From Parapristionchus giblindavisi (lineage: Eukaryota; Nematoda; Chromadorea; Rhabditida; Diplogasteridae), in assembly GCA_943737045.1 (NCBI GenBank), contig CALSFV010000325.1, positions 124,001-188,000 on the forward strand: 64,000 nucleotides of DNA, read 5' to 3'. Shown piece after piece: positions 47,246 through 61,832 of the stretch. Made by a program: the position numbers and the translations under genes. Each line of letters starts with the position of its first letter. Position 1 is the stretch's first letter. A model generated the notes under the pieces. It was given only the letters and a program-made list of their open reading frames with translations, made no database searches and was not told the origin of the DNA.

Positions 47246-48878
47246 CTAGCAGTGCTAGGGGGGTCCATAAATTGTTTTACTTCTGAGCGTTTAATACTTT
47301 TAGCGCGGGAGGAGCATTTCGCTAGCGCGGAAGGGCGCTGCGCGCCCATCCGCCTCAATTACTCCCTTCCGTCTAGACTGCTCGAGTCGCTCAGTATCTA
47401 GTTTTCCGACTTATTAGACGATTTGTCGAAAAAATATATGAAAAACGACAACACAAAACTATTTGCTTTGAATTTTGAACGGCAAAATTACTTGGAAGAA
47501 GTTGGCGTAAGCTTTTGATTGTTTGGGGGGGACACCCCCCCAACCCCCCATTTTCTATATTGTATGACACGGAACACATTCGTGGACTCGTTTATAAGCT
47601 TTCCGACATTTTCCTGATGTCTTAGGATCAATGTTTGTCTCAATATTATCGAAAAATTTCGTTGAACTGAATGAATGTCGCTACAGATATCAATTGAAGC
47701 GAGGTAAGAGTTAATAGTCATGCATGACATGTTTTCCTGCTCAGAATGACTCAAAACAAGTTGTTTCATCATTCTTAACACGAAAAACTACCCTAGAACA
47801 CTTTATTTCAGTCAGGAAAAATCAGCAAAAGTTTTGGATCGAACCGGGGTTCGAACCCGCTCGGTGATTTTAGAGTGGTACCTCTTTGCCTCGACGCCAT
47901 GGGTTCATTTTGTTTCTAAATGTAGTCATATTATACCCCAATCGACGCGTAAAGAGTAGGACTACAACTTTGTTTGCCATATAAAACGAGTAAAACAATT
48001 TTAAAAATAAATTTACCCTCGAAAACTGTCAAAATCGTGTTTTCGCACCATTTCGGCGATTTTTCGCGGTACAAAGAGGTCGTGCGGAGGTGAAGAGACA
48101 TAGTTTTTCTAAATCAGTTTTTCAAGCGCTACAACATGAGCATATTTAGGTTGAATAAAAAAGGTGCGAAATTTGAGTTTTTTTGAAAAGTTAAAAATTG
48201 ACCATTTTTCGCGACCACCCAGCTCCGTGAATATTGCACCAAATGAGTTGGGTCCAAAAGCGGAAAGTTGCGCCTCATCGAGTTCTACAATTCACTTTCA
48301 GGAGCCGGGACGAGAAAATTAAGTTGAATAGGTGAAAATCGCGAAAAACCTACTTTCCGGATTTCTTCCCAGGCCTATTTCGTCATCACCAAACCCGTTT
48401 CAGGGCACGACACTAGTGCCAAAAGATGCGCCGTAAAAAGTTGCTTAACATAAGTCTTAACCAGAAAAAGTTATGGGCGATTTTTTGAGTTATCATATTG
48501 CGGCATTTTGATTTTCGCCTTTTTTTGCCCTCCGCCAACTTCGAACGTTAATCTCGCGACAACCCGATATTGGGAAAAATCGGCAAAAATATCAATTAGA
48601 TTGCCCCAAGTCTTGTGGTCATTTTGATATACCAACTTTTAATTTTTGATACACTTATCACCAAGTTGCGCGCCAAAAAGTGCAAAAAACCCGAGAGCCG
48701 GCGTTTCACCTAAAAGACGGCTCCGGATCGGCTCGGGACCAGTGCCATTCGATCCGGCGTGGTCGAAAACCCCAGTAGCCGGAATCTGGCATAAATCACC
48801 CAACATCCTGATAGAACAAATTTCAAAAAACCTACCGCGGTAAATCGGTCGAATTGCGATCTTTTATATAGGGGTTAA
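47246..48878 (+). repeat. Array unit 12 (1,633 bp), type T
   Basis: Last of the three consecutive type-T units. I noticed no difference from unit 11. Confidence 0.9.
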
Positions 48879-50503
48879 CTAGCAGTGCTAGGGGGATCCA
48901 TAAATTGTTTTACTTCCGAGCGTTTTATACTTTTATCGCGGGAGGAGCATTTCGCTAGCGCGGAAGGGCGCTGCGCGCCCATCCGCATAGTAGCAGCTAG
49001 AGTCGCCTAGTTGGGCACTTTTCTCTCTTTTTCTGACTTATTAGACGATTTGTCGAAAAAATATATGAAAAACGACAACATAAAACTATCTGCTTTAAAT
49101 TTTGAACGGCAAAATTACTTGGAAGCCAGCTCGACCTTTCGATTGTTTGGGGGGGACACCCCCCCAACCCCCCCATTTTCTATATTGCATGACAGGAAAC
49201 ACATTTGTGGACTCGTTTATAAGCTTTCCGACATTTTGTGGATGTCCTAGGATCAATGTTTGTCTCAATATTATCGAAAAATTTCGTTGAACTGAATGAA
49301 TGTCGCTACAGATATCAATTGAAGCGAGGTAAGAGTTACGAGTCATGCATGACATGTTTTCCTGCTCAGAGTGACTCAAAACAAGTTGTTTCATCATTCT
49401 TAACACGAAAAACTACCCTAGGACACATTCTCGAGACCAGTAAAAATCAGCAAAAGTTTTGGATCGAACCGGGGTTCGAACCCGCTCGGTGATTTTAGAG
49501 TGCTACCTCTTTACCTCGACGCCATGAGTTCATTTTGTTTCTAAACATAGTCATATTATACACCAAACGACGCGTAAAGAGTGGGACTACAACTTTGTTT
49601 ACCATGTATAACGCCTAAAACAATTTTAAAAATAAATTTAGCCAAGAAAACTGGCAAAATCGTGTTTTCGCACCTTTTCGGCGATTTTTTGCGGTGTAAA
49701 GAGGTCGTGCGGAGGTGAAGAGACATAGTTTTTCTAAACCAGTTTTTCAAGCGCTACAACATGAGCATAGTTAGGTTGAATAAAAAAGGTGCGAAATTTG
49801 AGTTTTTTGAAAAAGTTTAAAATCGACCATTATTAGCGACCGCACAGCTCCGCGAATACTAAACTAAATGAGTTGGGTCCAAAAGCAAAAAGTTGCGCCG
49901 CATCGAGTTCTACAATTTAGTTTCAGGAGCCGGGACGCGAAAATTACTTTTAATGGGTGAAAATTGCGAAAAACCTACTTTCCTGATTTCTTCAAAGGTC
50001 TATTTCGTCATCACCAAGCCCGTTTCAGGGCACGACACTAGTGCCAAAAGATGCGCCGTAAAAAGTTGCTTAACATAAGTCTTAGCCAGAAAAAGTTATG
50101 GGCGATTTTTAGAGTTATCATATTGCGGCATTTTGATTTTCGCCTTTTTTTGCCCTCCGCCAACTTCGAACGTTAATCTCGCGACAACCCGATATTGGGA
50201 AAAATCGGCAAAAATATCAATTAGATTGCCCCAAGTCTTGTGGTCATTTTGATATACCAACTTTTAATTTTTGATACACTTATCACCAAGTTGCGCGCCA
50301 AAATGTGCAAAAAACCCGAGAGCCGGCGTTTCACCTAAAAGACGGCTCCGGATCGGCTCGGGACCAGTGCCATTCGATCCGGCGTGGTGGAAAACCCCAG
50401 TAGCCGGAATCTGGCATAAATCACCCAACATCCTGATAGAACAAATTTGAAAAAACCTACCGCGGTAAATCGGTCGAATTGCGATCTTTTATATAGGGGT
50501 TAA
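48879..50503 (+). repeat. Array unit 13 (1,625 bp)
   Basis: The first 150 bp match the unit 8 variant. Near 49420 it has GGACACATTCTCGAGACCAG as in unit 1, and its last 450 bp are close to type T: a mosaic of at least three sources. Confidence 0.9.
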
Positions 50504-52115
50504 CTAGCAGTGCTAGGGGGATCCATTAATTTTTTTTACTTTTGACATGTATACTTGTAGCGCGGGAGGAGCATTGCGCTAGCGCGGAAGGGTGCTGCGC
50601 ACCCTTCCGTCTAGACTGCTCGAGTCGCCCAGTTTTGTCTTGTTTTCTGACTTATTAGACGATTTGTCGAAAAAATATGTGAAAAACGACAACATAAAAC
50701 TATTTGCTTTGAATTTTGAACGGTAAAATTACTTGGAAGCAAGCTCGACCTTTTGATTGTTTGGGGGGGACACCCCCCCAACCCCCCATTTTCTATATTA
50801 TATGATATGAAACTCATTCGTGGACTCGTTCATAAGCTTTCCGACATTTTCCGGATGTCTTAGGATCAATGTTTGTCTCAATATTATCGAAAAATTTCGT
50901 TGACCTGAATGAATGTCGGTACAGATATCAATTAAAGCGAGGTTAGAGTTAAGAGTCATGCATGACATGTTTTCCTGCTCAGAATGACTCAAAAGAAGTT
51001 GTTTCATCATTCTTAACACGAAAAACTACCCTAGAACACTTTATTTCAGCCAGGAAAAATCAGCAAAAGTTTTGGATCGAACCGGGGTTCGAACCCGCTC
51101 GGTGTTTTTAGAGTGCTGCCTCTTTACCTCGACGCCATGAGTTCATTTTGTTTCTAAATATAGTCATATTATACCCCATTCGACGCGTAAAGAGTGGGAC
51201 TACAACTTTCTTTGCCATATAAAACGCCTAAAACAATTTTAAAAATAAATTTAACCAAGAAAACTGTCAAAATCGTGTTTTCGCACCTTTTCGGCGATTT
51301 TTGGCGGTACAAAGAGGTCGTGCGGAGGTGAACGGACATGATTTTTCTAAACCAGTTTTTCAAGCGCTACAAGATGAGCATAGTTAGGTTGAATAAAAAA
51401 GGTGCGAAATTTGAGTTTTTTGAAAAAGTTAAAAATCGACCATTTTTCGCGACCGCTCAACTCGGCGAATATTGCACGAAATGAGTTGGGTCAAAAAGCG
51501 AAAAGTTGCGCTTCTTCGAGTTGTACAATTTACTTTGAGGAGCCGGGACGCGAAAATTACTTTGAATGGGTGAAAATTGCGAAAAACCTACTTCCCGGAT
51601 TTCTTCCAAGACCTATTTCGTCATCATCGAGTCCGACAAAGAGCGCGGCGTTAGCACCAAAAGATGCGCCGTAAAAAGTTGTTTAATATAAGTCTTAATC
51701 TCAAAAAATGACAGAACAGTTTTTGAGCATTTATATTTGGGCATTTCGATTTTCGCGTTTTTTTGCCCTCCGCCAACTTTGACCGCAATTTCCCGGCTAC
51801 CAGCAAATCGGAAAAATCGGCAAAAATACAATTTGGATAGCCCCAAGTCTTATGGTCAGTTCCATACCCCAACTTGCAATTTTTGATATACTTGACACCA
51901 AGTTGCGCGCCAAAATGTGCAAAAAACCCGACATCCGTCGTTTAACCTAAAAGACGGCTCCGGATCGGCTCGGGTCCAGTGCCATTCGATCCGGCGTGGT
52001 CGAAAACCCCAGTAGCCGGAATCTGGCATAAATCACCCAACATCCTGATAGAACAAATTTCAAAAAACCTATCCCAGTAAATTGGTCTAATTGCGATCTT
52101 TTATATAGGGGTTAA
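50504..52115 (+). repeat. Array unit 14 (1,612 bp)
   Basis: The first about 300 bp match units 9 and 17. The island has a few rare changes (TTTAACCTAAAAG, CTCGGGTCCAG). Confidence 0.9.
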
Positions 52116-53711
52116 CTAGCAGTGCTAGGGGGATCCATAAATTGTTTTACTTCCGAGCGTTTCATTATTATGCTTGAAGCGCGGGAGGAGCATTGCGCTA
52201 GCGCGGAAGGGTGCTGCGCACCCTTCCACATAGAATGCTCGAGCCGCCAAGTATGGACACTTTTCTCATGTTTTCTGACTTATTAGACAATTTGTCGAAA
52301 AAATATATGAAAACGACAACATAAAACTATTTGCTTTGAATTTTGAACAGCAAAATTACTTGGAAGCAGTTGTCGTGAGCTTTTGATTGTTTGGGGGGGA
52401 CACCCCCCAACCCCCCATTTTCTATATTGCATAACATGAAACTCATTCGTGGACTCGTTCATAAGCTTTCCTGATGTCTGAGGTCTCACTATTATCGAAA
52501 AATTTCGTTGAACTGAATGAATGTCGCTACAGATATCAATTGAAGCGAGGTAAGAGTTAAGAGTCATGCATGACATGTTTTCCTGCTCAGAATGACTCAA
52601 AACAAGTTGTTTCATCATTCTTAACACGAAAAACTACCCTAGAACACTTTATTTCAGTCAGGAAAAATCAGCAAAAGTTTTGGATCGAACCGGGGTTCGA
52701 ACCCGCTCGGTGTTTTCAGAGTAGTACCTCTTTACCTCGACGCCATGGGTTCATTTTATTTCTAAATATAGTCATATTATACACCAATCGACGCGCAAAG
52801 AGTGGGACTACAACTTTCTTTCACATATAAAACGCCTAAAACGATTTTGAAAATAAATTTAACCAAGAAAACTGGCAAAATCGTGTTTTCGCACCTTTTC
52901 GGCGATTTTTCGCGGTACAAAGAGGTCGTGCGGAGGTGAAGAGACATAGTTTTTCTAAATCAGTTTTTCAAGCGCTACAACATGAGCATAGTTTGGTTAA
53001 ATAAAAAAGGTGCGAAATTTGAGTTTTTTGAAAAAGTTAAAAATCGGCCATTTTTCGCGACCGCACAGCTCCATGAATACTAAACGAAATGAGTTGGGTC
53101 CAAAAGCAAAAAGTTGCGCCTCATCGAGTTGTACAATTTACTTTCAGGAGCCGGGACGCAAAAATTAAGTTTAATAGGCGCAAATCGCGAAAAACCTACC
53201 TTCCGGATTTATTTCGTCATCACCAAACCCGTTTCAGGGCACGACACTAGTGCCAAAAGATGCGCCGTAAAAAGTTGCTTAACATAGGTCTTAACCAGAA
53301 AAAGTTATGGGCGATTTTTTGAGTTATCATATTGCGGCATTTTGATTTTCGCCTTTTTTTGCCCTCCGCCAACTTTGACCTGAATTTCCGGAAAAACCGT
53401 GAATGGGAAAAATCGACAAAAATAAAAATTAGATTGCCCCAAGTCTTGTGGTCATTTTCATATACCAACCTTTAATTTTTGACACATTTAATATCAAGTT
53501 TGGCGCCAAAATGTGCAAAAAACCCGAGAGCCGGCGTTTCACCTAAAAGACGGCTCCGGATCGGCTCGGGACCAGTGCCATTCGATCCGGCGTGGTCGAA
53601 AACCCCAGTAGCCGGAATCTGGCATAAATCACCCAACATCCTGATAGAACAAATTTCAAAAAACCTACCGCGGTAAATCGGTCGAATTGCGATTCTTTAT
53701 ATAGGGGTTAA
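52116..53711 (+). repeat. Array unit 15 (1,596 bp), shortest unit
   Basis: Two small deletions account for the length: around 52465-52490, where CGACATTTTCC and GATCAATGTTTG are lost, and around 53205, where TCTTCCGAGGCC is lost. Confidence 0.9.
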
Positions 53712-55337
53712 CTAGCAGTGCTAGGGGCAGAGCCGAAAATTGTTTTACTATTGACATGTATACTTGTAGCGTGGGAGAAGCATTACTCTAGCGCGGAAGG
53801 GTGCTGCGCACCCTTCCGTCTAGACTGCTCAAGTTGCCAAGTATGGACACTTTTCTCTTCTTTTCTGACTTATTAGACGATTTGTCGAAAAAAATATATG
53901 AAAAACGACAACATAAAACTATTTGCTTTGAATTTTGAGCGGCAAAATTACTTGGGAGAAGTTGGCGCAAGCTTTTGATTGTTTGGGGGGGACACCCCCC
54001 CAACCCCCCATTTTCTATATTGTTTGAAACGAAACACATTTGTGGACTCGTTCATAAGCTTTCCGACATTTTCCGGTTGTCTTAGGATCAATATTTGTCT
54101 CAATATTATCGAAACATTTCGTTGACCTGAATGAATGTCGCTACAGATATCAATTGAAGCGAGGTTAGAGTTAAGAGTCATGCATGACATGTTTTCCAGC
54201 TCAAAATGAGTCAAAATAACTTGTTTCATCATTCATAACACGAAAAACTACCCTAGAACACTTTCTTTCAGTCAGGAAAAATCAGCAAAAGTTTTGGATC
54301 GAACCGGGGTTCGAACCCGCTCGGTGATTTTAGAGTGGTACCTCTTTACCTCGACGCCATGGGTTCATTTTGTTTCCAAATATAGTCATATTATACCCCA
54401 ATCGACGCGCAAAGAGTAGGACTACAACTTTCTTTGCCATATCAACCGTCTCAAACAACTTTAAAAATAAATTTAGGCAAGAAAACTGGCAAAATCGTGT
54501 TTTCGCACCTTTTCGGCGATTTTTCGCGGTACAAAGAGGTCGTGCGGAGGTGGAGTGACATAAATTTTCTAAATCAGTTTTTCAAGCTCTACAACATGAG
54601 CATAGTTTGGAGAAAAACAAAAGGTGCGAAATTTGAGTTTTTTTGAAAAGTGAAAAATCGACCAGTATTCGCGACCGCACAGCTCCATGAATATTGCTCG
54701 GAATGAGTTGGGTCCAAATGCAAAAAGATGCGGCACGTCGAGTTGTACAATTTAGTTTCAGGAGCCGGGACGCGAAAATTAAGTTGAATAGGCGAAAATC
54801 GCGAAAAACCTACTTTCCGGATTTCTTCCGAGGCCTATTTCGTCATAATCCCGGGGGACAAGACGCGCGGCGTTAGCACCAAAAGATGCGCCGTAAAAAG
54901 TTGTTTAATATAAGTCTTAATCTCAAAAAGTTATAGAGCCGATTTCGAGCAATCATATTTCGGCATTTTGATTTTCGCCATTTTTTGCCCTCCGCCAACT
55001 TTGACCGGAATTTCCGGAAAAACCGTAAATGGGAAAAATCGGCAAAAATACGATTTAGATTGCCCCAAGTCTTGTGGTCAGTTCCATACCCCAACTTGCA
55101 ATTTTTTATATACGTGACACCAAGTTGCGCGCCAAAATGTGCAAAAAACCCGACATCCGTCGTTTCACCTAAAAGACGGCTCCAAATCGGCTCGGGACCA
55201 GTGCCATTCGATCCGGCGTGGTCGAAAACCCCAGTAGCCGGAATCTGGCATATTTCCCCCAACATCCTGATAGAACAAATTTCAAAAAACCTATCCCAGT
55301 AAATTGGTCTAATTGCGATCTTTTATATAGGGGTTAA
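53712..55337 (+). repeat. Array unit 16 (1,626 bp)
   Basis: Combines the CAGAGCC start with the GACATGTATACTTG variant. The island has CTCCAAATCGG instead of CTCCGGATCGG, breaking one potential stem. Confidence 0.9.
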
Positions 55338-56942
55338 CTAGCAGTGCTAGGGGGATCCATTAATTTTTTTTACTTTTGACATGTATACTTGTAGCGCGGG
55401 AGGAGCATTGCGCTAGCGCGGAAGGGTGCTGCGCACCCTTCCGTCTAGACTGCTCGAGTCGCCCAGTTTTGTCTTGTTTTCTGACTTATTAGACGATTTG
55501 TCGAAAAAATATGTGAAAAACGACAACATAAAACTATTTGCTTTGAATTTTGAACGGTAAAATTACTTGGAAGCAAGCTCGACCTTTTGATTGTTTGGGG
55601 GGGACACCCCCCCCCAACCCCCCATTTTCTATATTATATGATATGAAACTCATTCGAGGACTCGTTCATAAGCTTTCCGACATTTTCCGGATGTCTTAGG
55701 ATCAATGTTTGTCTCAATATTATCGAAAAATTTCGTTGACCTGGATGAATGTTGCTACAGATATCAATTGAATAGTTAAGAGTCATGCATGACATGTTTT
55801 CCTGCTCAGAATGACTCAAAACAAGTCGTCTCATCATTCCCGGCACCTAAAATTACCTTGGAACACTTTCTTTCAGTCAGGAAAAATCAGCAAAAGTTTT
55901 GGATCGAACCGGGGTTCGAACCCGCTCGGTGATTTTAGAGTGGTACCTCTTTACCTCGACGCCATGGGTTCATTTTGTTTCTAAATATAGTCATATTATA
56001 CCCCAATCGACGCGCAAAGAGTAGGACTACAACTTTCTTTGCCATATAAACCGTCTCAAACAACTTTAAAAATAAATTTAGGCAAGAAAACTGGCAAAAT
56101 CGTGTTTTCGCACCTTTTCGGCGATTTTTCGCGGTACAAAGAGGTCGTGCGGAGGTGGAGTGACATAAATTTTCTAAACCAGTTTTTCAAGCGCTACAAC
56201 ATGAGCATAGTTTGGTTGAATAAAAAAGGTGCGAAATTTGAGTTTTTTGAAAAAGTTAAAAATCGACCATTTTTAGCGACCGCACAGCTCCGCGAATACT
56301 AAACCAAATGAGTTGGGTCCAAAAGCGAAAAGTTGCGCCTCGTCGAGTTGTACAATTTACTTTCAGGAGCCGGGACGCAAAAATCACGTTGAATAGGTAA
56401 AAATCGCGAAAAACCTACTTCCCGGTTTTCTTCACAGATCTATTTCGTCATCACCAAACCCGTTTCAGGGCACGACACTAGTGCCAAAAGATGCGCCGTA
56501 AAAAGTTGCTTAACATAAGTCTTAACCAGAAAAAGTTATGGGCGATTTTTTGAGTTATCATATTGCGGCATTTTGATTTTCGCCTTTTTTTGCCCTCCGC
56601 CAACTTTGACCGGATTTTCCGGAAAAACCGTGATTGGGAAAAATCGGCAAAAATATAAATTAGATTGCCCCAAGTCTTGTGGTCATTTTAGTATACCAAC
56701 TTTTAATTTTTGACATAATTATCACCAAGTTCTGCGCCAAAAAGTGCAAAAAACCCGAGATCCGGCGTTTCACCTAAAAGACGGCTCCGGATCGGCTCGG
56801 GACCAGTGCCATTCGATCCGGCGTGGTCGAAAACCCCAGTAGCCGGAATCTGGCATAAATCACCCAACATCCTGATAGAACAAATTTCAAAAAACCTACC
56901 GCGGTAAATCGGTCGAATTGCGATCTTTTATATAGGGGTTAA
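55338..56942 (+). repeat. Array unit 17 (1,605 bp)
   Basis: Start as in units 9 and 14; has the small GAATAGTTAAGAG deletion of unit 2 (near 55769). The C-run after ACA is longer than in most units. Confidence 0.9.
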
Positions 56943-58575
56943 CTAGCAGTGCTAGGGGGGTCCATAAATTGTTTTACTTCTGAGCGTTTAATACTTTTAG
57001 CGCGGGAGGAGCATTTCGCTAGCGCGGAAGGGCGCTGCGCGCCCATCCGCCTCAATTACTCCCTTCCGTCTAGACTGCTCGAGTCGCTCAGTATCTAGTT
57101 TTCCGACTTATTAGACGATTTGTCGAAAAAATATATGAAAAACGACAACACAAAACTATTTGCTTTGAATTTTGAACGGCAAAATTACTTGGAAGAAGTT
57201 GGCGTAAGCTTTTGATTGTTTGGGGGGGACACCCCCCCAACCCCCCATTTTCTATATTGTATGACACGGAACACATTCGTGGACTCGTTTATAAGCTTTC
57301 CGACATTTTCCTGATGTCTTAGGATCAATGTTTGTCTCAATATTATCGAAAAATTTCGTTGAACTGAATGAATGTCGCTACAGATATCAATTGAAGCGAG
57401 GTAAGAGTTAATAGTCATGCATGACATGTTTTCCTGCTCAGAATGACTCAAAACAAGTTGTTTCATCATTCTTAACACGAAAAACTACCCTAGAACACTT
57501 TATTTCAGTCAGGAAAAATCAGCAAAAGTTTTGGATCGAACCGGGGTTCGAACCCGCTCGGTGATTTTAGAGTGGTACCTCTTTACCTCGACGCCATGGG
57601 TTCATTTTGTTTCTAAATATAGTCATATTATACACCAATCGACGCGCAAAGAGTAGGACTACAACTCTCTTTGCCATATAAAACGCCTAAAATAAAAATG
57701 AAAATAAATTTAGGCAAGAAAACTGGCAAAATCGTGTTTTCGCACCTTTTCGGCGATTTTTCGCGGTACAAAGATGTCGTGCGGAGGTGTAGTGACATAG
57801 TTTTTATAAACCAGTTTTTCAAGCCCTACAACATGAGCATAGTTAGGTTGAATAAAAAAGGTGCGAAATTTGAGTTTTTTGAAAATGTTAAAAATCGACC
57901 ATTTTTCGCGACCGCACAGCTCCGCGAATACTAAACCAAATGAGTTGGGTCCAAAAGGGAAAAGTTGCGCCTCATCGAGTTCTACAATTTACTTTCAGGA
58001 GCCGGGACGCGAAAATTAAGTTGAATAGTTGAAAATTGCGAAAAACCTACTTCCCGGTTTTCTTCACAGGCCTATTTCGTCATCAAAACCATATGCAAAT
58101 CGAAACGACATTAGCACCATAAGATGCGCCGCAAAAAGTTGTTCAACATAAGTCTTAATCTCAAAAATCGTCTGAACAGTTTTTGAGCAATCATATTGCG
58201 GCATTTTGATTTTCGCCTTTTTTTGCCCTCCGCCAAGTTTGACCGCAATTTCCCGGCTACCAGCAAATCGGAAAAATCGGCAAAAATATGAATTAGATTG
58301 CCCCAAGTCTTGTGATCAGTCTCATACCCCAACTTGCAATTTTTGATGCATTTAGTATCAAGTTTGGCGCCAAAATGTGCAAAAAACCCGAGAGCCGGCG
58401 TTTCACCTAAAAGACGGCTCCGGATCGGCTCGGGACCAGTGCCATTCGATCCGGCGTGGTCGAAAACCCCAGTAGCCGGAATCTGGTATAATCGGCACAA
58501 CATCCTGATAGAACAAATTTCAAAAAACCTATCCCAGTAAATTGGTCTAATTGCGATCTTTTATATAGGGGTTAA
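56943..58575 (+). repeat. Array unit 18 (1,633 bp), type T to about 57580, then different
   Basis: The first about 640 bp read as type T. From CTCTTTACC (near 57581) it switches to another variant, including an AAAACCATATGCAAATCGAA block unique to this unit. Confidence 0.9.
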
Positions 58576-60208
58576 CTAGCAGTGCTAGGGGGGTCCATAA
58601 ATTGTTTTACTTCTGAGCGTTTAATACTTTTAGCGCGGGAGGAGCATTTCGCTAGCGCGGAAGGGCGCTGCGCGCCCATCCGCCTCAATTACTCCCTTCC
58701 GTCTAGACTGCTCGAGTCGCTCAGTATCTAGTTTTCCGACTTATTAGACGATTTGTCGAAAAAATATATGAAAAACGACAACACAAAACTATTTGCTTTG
58801 AATTTTGAACGGCAAAATTACTTGGAAGAAGTTGGCGTAAGCTTTTGATTGTTTGGGGGGGACACCCCCCCAACCCCCCATTTTCTATATTGTATGACAC
58901 GGAACACATTCGTGGACTCGTTTATAAGCTTTCCGACATTTTCCTGATGTCTTAGGATCAATGTTTGTCTCAATATTATCGAAAAATTTCGTTGAACTGA
59001 ATGAATGTCGCTACAGATATCAATTGAAGCGAGGTAAGAGTTAATAGTCATGCATGACATGTTTTCCTGCTCAGAATGACTCAAAACAAGTTGTTTCATC
59101 ATTCTTAACACGAAAAACTACCCTAGAACACTTTATTTCAGTCAGGAAAAATCAGCAAAAGTTTTGGATCGAACCGGGGTTCGAACCCGCTCGGTGATTT
59201 TAGAGTGGTACCTCTTTGCCTCGACGCCATGGGTTCATTTTGTTTCTAAATGTAGTCATATTATACCCCAATCGACGCGTAAAGAGTAGGACTACAACTT
59301 TGTTTGCCATATAAAACGAGTAAAACAATTTTAAAAATAAATTTACCCTCGAAAACTGTCAAAATCGTGTTTTCGCACCATTTCGGCGATTTTTCGCGGT
59401 ACAAAGAGGTCGTGCGGAGGTGAAGAGACATAGTTTTTCTAAATCAGTTTTTCAAGCGCTACAACATGAGCATATTTAGGTTGAATAAAAAAGGTGCGAA
59501 ATTTGAGTTTTTTTGAAAAGTTAAAAATTGACCATTTTTCGCGACCACCCAGCTCCGTGAATATTGCACCAAATGAGTTGGGTCCAAAAGCGGAAAGTTG
59601 CGCCTCATCGAGTTCTACAATTCACTTTCAGGAGCCGGGACGAGAAAATTAAGTTGAATAGGTGAAAATCGCGAAAAACCTACTTTCCGGATTTCTTCCC
59701 AGGCCTATTTCGTCATCACCAAACCCGTTTCAGGGCACGACACTAGTGCCAAAAGATGCGCCGTAAAAAGTTGCTTAACATAAGTCTTAACCAGAAAAAG
59801 TTATGGGCGATTTTTTGAGTTATCATATTGCGGCATTTTGATTTTCGCCTTTTTTTGCCCTCCGCCAACTTCGAACGTTAATCTCGCGACAACCCGATAT
59901 TGGGAAAAATCGGCAAAAATATCAATTAGATTGCCCCAAGTCTTGTGGTCATTTTGATATACCAACTTTTAATTTTTGATACACTTATCACCAAGTTGCG
60001 CGCCAAAAAGTGCAAAAAACCCGAGAGCCGGCGTTTCACCTAAAAGACGGCTCCGGATCGGCTCGGGACCAGTGCCATTCGATCCGGCGTGGTCGAAAAC
60101 CCCAGTAGCCGGAATCTGGCATAAATCACCCAACATCCTGATAGAACAAATTTCAAAAAACCTACCGCGGTAAATCGGTCGAATTGCGATCTTTTATATA
60201 GGGGTTAA
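58576..60208 (+). repeat. Array unit 19 (1,633 bp), type T
   Basis: Full type-T copy, about 10 kb to the right of the unit 10-12 block. Confidence 0.9.
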
Positions 60209-61832
60209 CTAGCAGTGCTAGGGGCAGAGCCGAAAATTGTTTTACTTCTGAGCGTTTCATTATTATACTTGAAGCGCGGGAGGAGCATTGCGCTAGCGCG
60301 GAAGGGTGCTGCGCACCCTTCCGTCAAGACTGCTCGAGTCGCCCAGTATGGACCCTTTTCTCTTGTTTTCTGACTTATTGTCGAAAAAATATATGAAAAA
60401 CGACAACATAAAACTATTTGCTTTGAATTTTGAACGGCAAAATTATTTGGAAGAAGTTGGGGTAAGCTTTTGATTGTTTGGGGGGGACACCCCCCCAACC
60501 CCCCATTTTCTGTATTGCATGACATGAAACTCATTCGTGGACTCGTTCATAAGCTTTCCGACATTTTCCGGATGTCTTAGGATCAATATTTGTCTCAATA
60601 TTATCGAAACATTTCGTTGACCTGAATGAATGTCGCTACAGATATCAATTGAAGCGAGGTAAGAGTTAAGAATCACGCATGACATGTTTTCCTGCTCAGA
60701 ATGACTCAAAACAACTTGTTTCATCATTCTTAACACGAAAAACTACCCTAGAACACTAGATTTCAGTCAGGAAAAATCAGCAAAAGTTTTGGATCGAACC
60801 GGGGTTCGAACCCGCTCGGTGTTTTTAGAGTGGTATCTCTTTACCTCGACGCTATGAGATCATTTTGTTTCTAAATATAGTCATATTATACACCAATCGA
60901 CGCGTATAGAGTAGGGCTACAACTCTCTTTGCCATATAAAACGCCTAAAATAAAAATGAAAATAAATTTAGCCAAGAAAACTGGCAAAATCGTGTTTTCG
61001 CACCTTTTCGGCGATTTTTCGCGGTACAAAGAGGTCGTGCGGAGGTGAGGAGACATAATTTTGCTAAACCAGTTTTTCAAGCGCTACAACATGAGCATAG
61101 TTAGGTTGAATAAAAAAGGTGCGAAATTTGAGTTTTTTGAAAAAGTTAAAAATCGACCATTTTTTGCGACCGCACAGCTCCGCGAATACTAAACCTAATG
61201 AGTTGGTTCCAAAAGCAAAAAGTTGCGCCTCTTCGAGTTGTACAATTTACTTTCAGGAGCCGGGACACGAAAATTAAGTTGAATGGGTGAAAATCGCGAA
61301 AAACTCACTTTGCGGATTTCTTCCGAGGCCTATTTCGTCATCACCAAGCCCGTTTCAGGGCACGACACTAGTGCCAAAAGATGCGCCGTAAAAAGTTGCT
61401 TAAAATAAGTCTTAGCCAGAAAAAGTTATGGGCGATTTTTTGAGTTATCATATTTCGGCATTTTGATTTTCGCCTTTTTTTGCTCTCCGCCAACTTTGAC
61501 CTGAATTTCCAGAAAAACCGTGAATGGGAAAAATCGGCAAAAATACAATTTGGATAGCCCCAAGTCTTGTGGTCAGTTCCATACCCCAACTTGCAATTTT
61601 TGACCCATTTAGTATCAAGTTTAGCGCCAAAATGTGCAAAAAACCCGAGAGCCGGCGTTTCACCTAAAAGACGGCTCCGGATCGGCTCGGGACCAGTGCC
61701 ATTCGATCCGGCGTGGTCGAAAACCCCAGTAGCCGGAATCTGGCATATTTCCCCCTACATCTTGATAGAACAAATTTCAAAAAACCTATCCCAGTAAATT
61801 GATCGAATTGCGATCTTTTATATAGGGGTTAA
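60209..61832 (+). repeat. Array unit 20 (1,624 bp)
   Basis: Lacks TAGACGATT after CTTATT (near 60379) and has TATGGACCCTTTTC; both marks are shared only with unit 21. Confidence 0.9.
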
